Shown here: positions 59,604 to 64,000 of the stretch, piece after piece | Numbering within the stretch: position 1 is the first letter of the stretch | Layout of the letters: the number at the start of each line of letters is the position of its first letter | Source of the DNA: UBA1206 sp050953105 | Lineage (GTDB): Bacteria > Bacillota > Clostridia > Oscillospirales > CAG-382 | Length of the DNA stretch: 64,000 bases | NCBI GenBank assembly: GCA_050953105.1 | Contig: JBMNMA010000004.1 | Coordinates: forward strand, 1-64,000 | Direction of reading: 5' to 3' | Position numbers and translations under genes: made by a program | The notes under the pieces: generated by a model | Database searches by the model: none | What the model was told of the DNA's origin: nothing | Seen by the model: the letters and a program-made list of their open reading frames with translations, nothing else

Positions 59604-59632
59604 AAAAAAGCCTTCCCCTTGAGAGGAAGGCT
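59604..59632 (-). terminator. Terminator of thpR
   Basis: AGCCTTCC pairs with GGAAGGCT. On the minus strand the stem is followed by a run of T (A-run at 59604-59609 on the plus strand). Confidence 0.8.
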
Positions 59633-59696
59633 AAAGGATGAGAGGTAGTGTTGTAAGCAGGTAAAAACAAGAAAAGATGATATATTCAATTCAGAA

Positions 59697-60236
59697 TTAT
59701 ATATCTGCATCTTTATAATAAATTTCGGTATATTTCAAAACTCCGTTAATTCGTTCCGATTTCATAAGGGAAATGCGGTTGACAGTCATGGAAGCGGGCA
59801 TTGCTTCCACAGGCTCTTTATCCCTTAAAATTACCTGTCTTGCAAGGGTTATATGGGGAACAAAGGGCTGGTTTTCAATATTAAATCCGATATTCCTAAG
59901 CCTGTCGGAAATATCCTTTGCCACACCCTCAAGGCTGCCTGCCAAAACCGAAATATAATGAATATCCCCGCCATAACGCCTGAAAAACCCCGGCTTGCCG
60001 AGGGTAATTTCAAGTGGCGAAAAAGAAATGCCGTCCAAAACACCTTTAATATCTTTTAACCTGTCGGTTTCACCAATAAAAACAAGGGTTAAATGGAAGT
60101 TTTCTTTTCTTGTAAAAACTCCCTCCTTGCTTTTTGCCTTTAAATTATCGCATGCTTTGCATAAAGCGTCAATAATATCATTGTTTAAATTTACTGCCAC
60201 AAACAATCTTAAAACCTGGCTTTTAATAAAAATCAC
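59697..60236 (-). CDS. thpR: RNA 2',3'-cyclic phosphodiesterase (2'-5' RNA ligase type)
   Basis: The 2H phosphoesterase has 179 residues with the two catalytic motifs HLTLVFIG and HITLAR. ThpR opens 2',3'-cyclic phosphates on RNA ends, and the cellular role is unclear. The start is uncertain. Homologs begin near RLFVAV, and the GTG at 60236 lies in a GCGGGG-rich site, so a start a few codons downstream is possible. It is divergent from the cupin gene. Confidence 0.88.
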   Translation of the reverse strand: MIFIKSQVLRLFVAVNLNNDIIDALCKACDNLKAKSKEGVFTRKENFHLTLVFIGETDRLKDIKGVLDGISFSPLEITLGKPGFFRRYGGDIHYISVLAGSLEGVAKDISDRLRNIGFNIENQPFVPHITLARQVILRDKEPVEAMPASMTVNRISLMKSERINGVLKYTEIYYKDADI

Positions 60237-60286
60237 CCCGCAGTTTTTATTATGTGTTAAACGGTTATCAAAGTCAATTCTTTTTC

Positions 60287-60315
60287 TTGCATTTTTTGTG
60301 CTATGGTGGTAAAAT
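60287..60315 (+). promoter_or_regulatory. Promoter of the cupin/ATPase operon
   Basis: TTGCAT (60287-60292) is followed after 17 bases by TAAAAT (60310-60315). Confidence 0.7.
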
Positions 60316-60337
60316 AATACAAAAAAACGGTGATGGT

Positions 60338-60661
60338 ATGATAATAAATTTTTCTGAAATCGAAGAAAAGGAAATTCCCAACTTTCGCGGCGGCGAAAAG
60401 GCCTATAATGTTAAAATGTTTGACGACGGCAACACCAAAATAATGTCCGGCCGCCTTGTGCCGGGGGCGTCTATCGGCCTTCACACCCACGAAACCAACT
60501 GCGAAGTAATATTTATTTTAAGCGGAAAGGGAAAAGCAATATACAACGGCAAAACCGAGGAGGTTTATCCGGGCATCTGCCACTACTGCCCCAGGGGACA
60601 GTCCCATTCCCTGATTAACGACAGCGACCAAGACCTAGTGTTTTATGCTACAGTATGTTAA
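60338..60661 (+). CDS. Small single-domain cupin
   Basis: The 107-residue protein is a single beta-barrel with metal ligands likely in GLHTHETNCEVIFILSGKG (two His, one Glu) and a later His in CPRGQSHS. The role is unknown; such cupins bind metal and small molecules or act as simple isomerases or sensors. The ATG at 60338 is preceded by GGTGATGG and lies close to the promoter. The stop overlaps the next start. Confidence 0.85.
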   Translation: MIINFSEIEEKEIPNFRGGEKAYNVKMFDDGNTKIMSGRLVPGASIGLHTHETNCEVIFILSGKGKAIYNGKTEEVYPGICHYCPRGQSHSLINDSDQDLVFYATVC

Positions 60662-61416
60662 TGAAAGACGATTTGTATATAACCGGAATATACCTTGACG
60701 GGGATATACCAAAGGGCGACTATGTTTCATCCCTTCCGGTGGTAAAGCACTTAAACAACCTTAAAATTAATAAAAAGGTTACCTTTTTTGTGGGTGAAAA
60801 CGGTTCGGGAAAATCCACCCTGCTTGAGGCGGTTGCCATAAATTTCGGCTTCAATCCTGAGGGCGGGTCAAAAAACTTTAACTTTGCCACCCGGCAGACC
60901 CATTCCGACCTTTATAAATACATTACCCTTAGCAAGGGTATAAAAAAACCAAAGGACGGGTTTTTCCTTAGAGCCGAAAGCCTTTATAACGTGGCCACGA
61001 ATATTGACATAATGGATTCCGAGCCGTCATTTGATTCAAAGGTTATCGAAGGCTACGGCGGAAAATCCCTGCATAACCAGTCCCACGGGGAGGGGTTTTG
61101 GACAATTATCCAAAACCGGTTTTTCGGCAACGGCCTTTATATTCTTGACGAGCCCGAAGCCGCCCTTTCACCCATAAGGCAGCTTTCATTTCTTTCAAGA
61201 ATAAACGAGCTGGTTTTACAAAATTCCCAATTTATAATCGCCACCCACTCACCCATAATAATGGCATATCCTGATGCCGACATCTACTGCCTTACAGACG
61301 AGGGAATAAAGCATACATCCTATAAAGAAACCGAGCATTATAAAGTAACAAAGGAATTCATAAACTCCCCGGAAAGGATGTTTAAACATCTCTTTTCCAA
61401 AGAAGAAGGAGAATAA
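60655..61416 (+). CDS. AAA-family ATPase, ABC-like fold
   Basis: The 253-residue protein has Walker A FVGENGSGKST (about 43-53), a SHGEGFW stretch in place of the ABC signature, Walker B LYILDEPEAALS and an ATHSPIIM switch. It is a stand-alone cytoplasmic ATPase of the AAA_21-like group without membrane segments. The ATG at 60655 and the one at 60661 (within TAATG, coupled to the cupin stop) are both possible. The partner is unknown; it could serve repair, defence or transport. Confidence 0.82.
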   Translation: MLMKDDLYITGIYLDGDIPKGDYVSSLPVVKHLNNLKINKKVTFFVGENGSGKSTLLEAVAINFGFNPEGGSKNFNFATRQTHSDLYKYITLSKGIKKPKDGFFLRAESLYNVATNIDIMDSEPSFDSKVIEGYGGKSLHNQSHGEGFWTIIQNRFFGNGLYILDEPEAALSPIRQLSFLSRINELVLQNSQFIIATHSPIIMAYPDADIYCLTDEGIKHTSYKETEHYKVTKEFINSPERMFKHLFSKEEGE

Positions 61417-61965
61417 ATGGAACTTATTGCAATCAACAAGCGGAAAAACGAAAAATGGCAGTCTATCGAGGCGGTAAAGGCTTATTACAACTCGTTAAAG
61501 CTTGTCCGCCTTTACAAAGCGGTATTCACCGTCGCCGACATAGTCCTTGCCGCGCTGTTAATTTACAAGCTGGCATCCGGCGACCACACCAACCTTACCC
61601 TAATTTCCGCACTTTTTGCATCTTCTGCGGTGTTTACGGTGTGGATTTATGTCAAACCTATTATCGACGGCAACCGGATGTTTCTTGAATCGGTGCTGGC
61701 CAACGGCGAAGGGCATATATCCGAATCCCGCATCTATACCGACCGGATAGAGTATTACTCGGAAGACAGCGAAAAATGCTCATCCATTTCCCTCGACCGG
61801 GTGTATAACGTGTTTGAAACCAAAAATTTATACGAAATCCAGCTTATCGACGACGACGGCAATATGATAGGGCACATGTTATTAAAATCCGGCTTTGTCA
61901 TGGGCAGCTTTGAGGATGTGAAAAAGCTTATTCCCCCAGGTCAGAGAACACTCCCCAACAAATAA
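61417..61965 (+). CDS. YcxB-like membrane protein
   Basis: The 182-residue protein has two membrane helices (about 35-52 and 58-80). Its C-terminal domain has ESRIYTDRIEYYSE, ISLDRVYNVFETKNLYEIQL and a final PPGQRTLPN, as in YcxB-like (PF14317-type) proteins. The function is unknown. It begins directly after the ATPase stop with AGAAGGAG upstream. Its end overlaps the convergent feoB gene by 25 bases. Confidence 0.7.
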   Translation: MELIAINKRKNEKWQSIEAVKAYYNSLKLVRLYKAVFTVADIVLAALLIYKLASGDHTNLTLISALFASSAVFTVWIYVKPIIDGNRMFLESVLANGEGHISESRIYTDRIEYYSEDSEKCSSISLDRVYNVFETKNLYEIQLIDDDGNMIGHMLLKSGFVMGSFEDVKKLIPPGQRTLPNK

Positions 61966-63680
61966 ACCAAAAGCGCCGTAAAATAAGCAAAGACAAATTG
62001 AAAAACCCCAACGGAAAGCATAAATAAAGTGCTTTTCGTTTCTTTTTTTATGCTTTCAAGGGCGGCGACACAGGGGGTGTAAAACAGCACAAAGGTCATA
62101 AAGGATACCGCCGAAAGGGGGGTGAATAAAGCTGTTATTTTGTCCCCGCAGGTAAGAATAAGAGCCCCTGCCGCCGCCTCCTTGGCGGCAAGTCCGGCAA
62201 TAATGGCCAGCACCGCCTGCCAGAAGCCAAATCCCAACGGGGAAAATGCCGGCGATACGGCTCTGCATACCACCCCGAGCATACTGCTTTCACTGTCGCA
62301 TGGGGAGAGGGAAAAGTCATAGGAGCCGAAAAACCAAAGTAAAACCGAGGTTAGCAGTATTACCGTTGCTGCCTTTTTAATAAACTCCTTGGATTTTTCA
62401 ATCATTAATCTTACTGTATTTTTTACCGACGGAAAACGGTATGGGGGAAGCTCCATTATAAACAACGGGGGCTTTTTTTTGGAAATTAGATTTAGCACAA
62501 AAGCGTATATAACACCGAATAGAATTCCTGTAAGATACAGCGTTGTTACCGCAAGATAGGTGTGCCGTGGGAAGAAAACACTTGACAGAAGAAGATATAC
62601 CGGAATTTTCGCCGGGCAGGACATAAAGGGCAATAGCCTTATAACCCGTTTCTTTTCGTTTTCAAACCCCAAAGGCCTTGTTGCCATCACTGCCGGCACG
62701 GTGCAGCCGAACCCTAAAATAAGCGGCACCGCTGCCCGCCCCGAAAGACCGGCAGACACAAACAGCCTGTCGGCAATAAAGGCCACCCTTGCCATATAGC
62801 CGGTGTCCTCAAGGAGGGATAAAAACAAAAACAGCAAGCATATAACCGGCAGAAAGGTTAACACACTCCCCACCCCGGCAATAATTCCGTTGCATATTAA
62901 GCCCTTTAACACCCCGGGGACATTTAAATCAGTAAGTAGATCATAGGTGTGTTTTCCAAGATTATCAAAGGCGGTTTTGGCTAAATCCGAAAGCGTTGGT
63001 CCCAACAGACCGAAGATTATGTAAAAACCCGTTGCCATTATGGCCGCAAAGCAAATAAGGGCGGTATATCTTCCGGCTAAAATTTTATCAGCCTTTAGAT
63101 GGGTTAAATTTTCCTTCCGCCGTTTATAAACTCTTTTGACAATATAATCAGTCCTTTTTGGCGATAAATTGTCCATAGAGGGGGTTTTGGCATTTAAAAC
63201 GGCCGAAATAAGCCTTTCCTTTCCCTCACCGGTTTTGGCCGATACCGGAACAGCCTCTACCCCCATCAAAGCTGATAAAAGCCTAAAGTCAATGTCTATG
63301 CCCTTTTTCTTAACCTCGTCCATAAAATTGACCGCCAATACCATTCTCTTGCCCAATGCAGCCAAGGAAGACGCAAGGACAAGCCCCGGGCGGAGATTGT
63401 TGCCATCTATGACGGCTATAATAACGTCAAAGGATTTTTCCCTTAAATAGTCGCAGGCTGCTTTTTCGTCCAGGGACAAGGGGTTAAGGGAGTAAATGCC
63501 TGGAATATCGGTAAGATAAATATCTTCCCTCCCCTTAACCTTACCCGTTTTAACTTCAACGGTTACCCCCGGCAGGTTGCCGGTATGGTAGTTAAGCCCG
63601 GTAAGCAGATTAAACAGGGTGGTTTTACCGCAGTTGGCGTTCCCCGCAAGGCAGATGTTTTTCCTGTCTGTTGCCGCCAT
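61941..63680 (-). CDS. feoB: Ferrous iron transporter FeoB
   Basis: The protein has 580 residues, a short FeoB. The N-terminal G domain has G1 GNANCGKT (13-20; most FeoBs read GNPNSGKT), G3 DIPGIYSL and G4 NFMD. A helical regulatory segment and the polytopic domain follow, with two Gate motifs (VPLILGFGCTVPAVMATR, then FMSCPAKIPVYLL). It imports Fe2+. GGAGGT before the ATG at 63680 decides the start. No feoA or feoC gene is adjacent, which is uncommon. Confidence 0.93.
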   Translation of the reverse strand: MAATDRKNICLAGNANCGKTTLFNLLTGLNYHTGNLPGVTVEVKTGKVKGREDIYLTDIPGIYSLNPLSLDEKAACDYLREKSFDVIIAVIDGNNLRPGLVLASSLAALGKRMVLAVNFMDEVKKKGIDIDFRLLSALMGVEAVPVSAKTGEGKERLISAVLNAKTPSMDNLSPKRTDYIVKRVYKRRKENLTHLKADKILAGRYTALICFAAIMATGFYIIFGLLGPTLSDLAKTAFDNLGKHTYDLLTDLNVPGVLKGLICNGIIAGVGSVLTFLPVICLLFLFLSLLEDTGYMARVAFIADRLFVSAGLSGRAAVPLILGFGCTVPAVMATRPLGFENEKKRVIRLLPFMSCPAKIPVYLLLSSVFFPRHTYLAVTTLYLTGILFGVIYAFVLNLISKKKPPLFIMELPPYRFPSVKNTVRLMIEKSKEFIKKAATVILLTSVLLWFFGSYDFSLSPCDSESSMLGVVCRAVSPAFSPLGFGFWQAVLAIIAGLAAKEAAAGALILTCGDKITALFTPLSAVSFMTFVLFYTPCVAALESIKKETKSTLFMLSVGVFQFVFAYFTALLVYLLGSVL

Positions 63681-63748
63681 TTTTATTACCTCCAATGATC
63701 AAATCCCTTTGATTTTATTATTCCAAGGTTAATAAAATGACGGTTTTA

Positions 63749-63777
63749 TTGACAAAAGCGCCGTTTGGTGCTATTAT
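63749..63777 (+). promoter_or_regulatory. Promoter of the right-edge gene
   Basis: TTGACA (63749-63754) is followed after 17 bases by TATTAT (63772-63777). Confidence 0.75.
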
Positions 63778-63859
63778 GTAAAACACGATACTCGCATTTA
63801 GCATTAGTTCCCAAACAGGCAAAAGCATTGTTCTTAATAATAGAAGGCATGGTAAAGAA

Positions 63860-64000
63860 ATGGATAAAACCGCAAAGACAAAAATAAAAGAATATGTCGC
63901 CCTAATCCGTCAATGGGCAAAGGCGTTTGTTAACTGGTGCGACAGCCATCCGTTTATTTTCATTACCCTTCTTTCGCTGGTGATGACCTTCGTGGTGGAG
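63860..64000 (+). CDS. N-terminal fragment of a membrane protein (possibly LTA-synthase-like), cut by the window
   Basis: The frame is open from an ATG at 63860 to the window end (47 codons). GAAGG at 63843-63847 and a good promoter support it. A charged, Lys-rich start is followed by AFVNWCDSHPFIFIT and a membrane helix (about 32-46). The HPF-plus-helix start is what I remember from sulfatase/LTA-synthase proteins of Clostridia, but 47 residues cannot establish this. Confidence 0.5.
   Translation, partial: MDKTAKTKIKEYVALIRQWAKAFVNWCDSHPFIFITLLSLVMTFVVE

Noticed and set aside
1..64000. CRISPR array, insertion sequence, prophage or integrative element
   Set aside because: I saw no regularly spaced repeats, transposase, integrase, phage structural genes or terminal inverted repeats; base composition looks even across the window.

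Overview
The window reads as a chromosomal segment of an anaerobic Gram-positive bacterium of the Clostridia (Bacillota), probably an uncultured gut-type lineage of moderate GC content. The evidence is strong AGGAGG-type ribosome binding sites (often with TTG or GTG starts), many textbook SigA promoters (TTGACA, 17 bases, TATAAT), and a typical Clostridia gene set: RNase Y with YmdB and YajC, YitT, oligoendopeptidase F, a DUF421/DUF4363 pair, TmcAL beside acetate kinase, thioredoxin beside a ferredoxin-thioredoxin-reductase-like protein, and FeoB. I see no tRNA, rRNA, CRISPR array, insertion sequence or prophage. The genus cannot be fixed from this sequence.

Layout. 1-5.9 kb: membrane proteins, a polysaccharide deacetylase, PepF and YitT. 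5.9-9.8 kb: a Gfo/Idh/MocA oxidoreductase, divergent from a TIM-barrel/acyl-CoA synthetase fusion that sits behind a leader with a terminator-like hairpin. 9.8-16.2 kb: a complete and very unusual F1Fo ATP synthase operon. 16.2-22.9 kb: asparagine synthetase (frameshifted near its 3' end), a DUF421/DUF4363 pair, rpe, a trans-sulfuration enzyme and a chorismate mutase/AroE/AroK fusion. 22.9-31.8 kb: a frameshifted MacB-type ABC transporter, a redox pair, and an envelope/carbohydrate group (anchored beta-rich protein, GH78 rhamnosidase, GT2). 31.9-36.4 kb: an rny-ymdB-yajC-FAD oxidoreductase-ogt cluster. 36.7-40.2 kb: ackA divergent from tmcAL and a lipoprotein. 40.3-45.4 kb: a giant alpha-2-macroglobulin-like lipoprotein. 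45.5-51.2 kb: a pseudouridine synthase, then a four-gene operon (ASKHA ferredoxin activator, M20 peptidase, ABC exporter, C26 hydrolase). 51.4-59.5 kb: a seven-gene operon for thymidylate/folate, sulfur amino acids and 6-phosphogluconate. 59.7-64 kb: ThpR, a cupin/ATPase/YcxB-like group, FeoB, and a truncated gene at the right edge.

The main discovery candidate is the ATP synthase. The gene order is atpI-B-E-F-[b/delta/alpha fusion]-G-D-C, and there is no separate atpH. One 756-residue frame joins a membrane-anchored b-like stalk, the C-terminal domain of delta and a full alpha subunit. The helical N-terminal domain of delta, which normally bridges the stalk to alpha, appears to be missing. 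Alpha is present three times per F1, so this predicts either up to three membrane-tethered stalks or processing. The same operon encodes an epsilon without its regulatory C-terminal helices, a c subunit with Ala in place of the helix-1 glycines plus part of a Na+-type ligand set, and a gamma with an atypical polar C-terminus. Other gene fusions (acyl-CoA synthetase, aromatic biosynthesis) suggest that fusion is common in this lineage. Two single-base frameshifts (asnB, the MacB-type gene) may be real or may be assembly errors.
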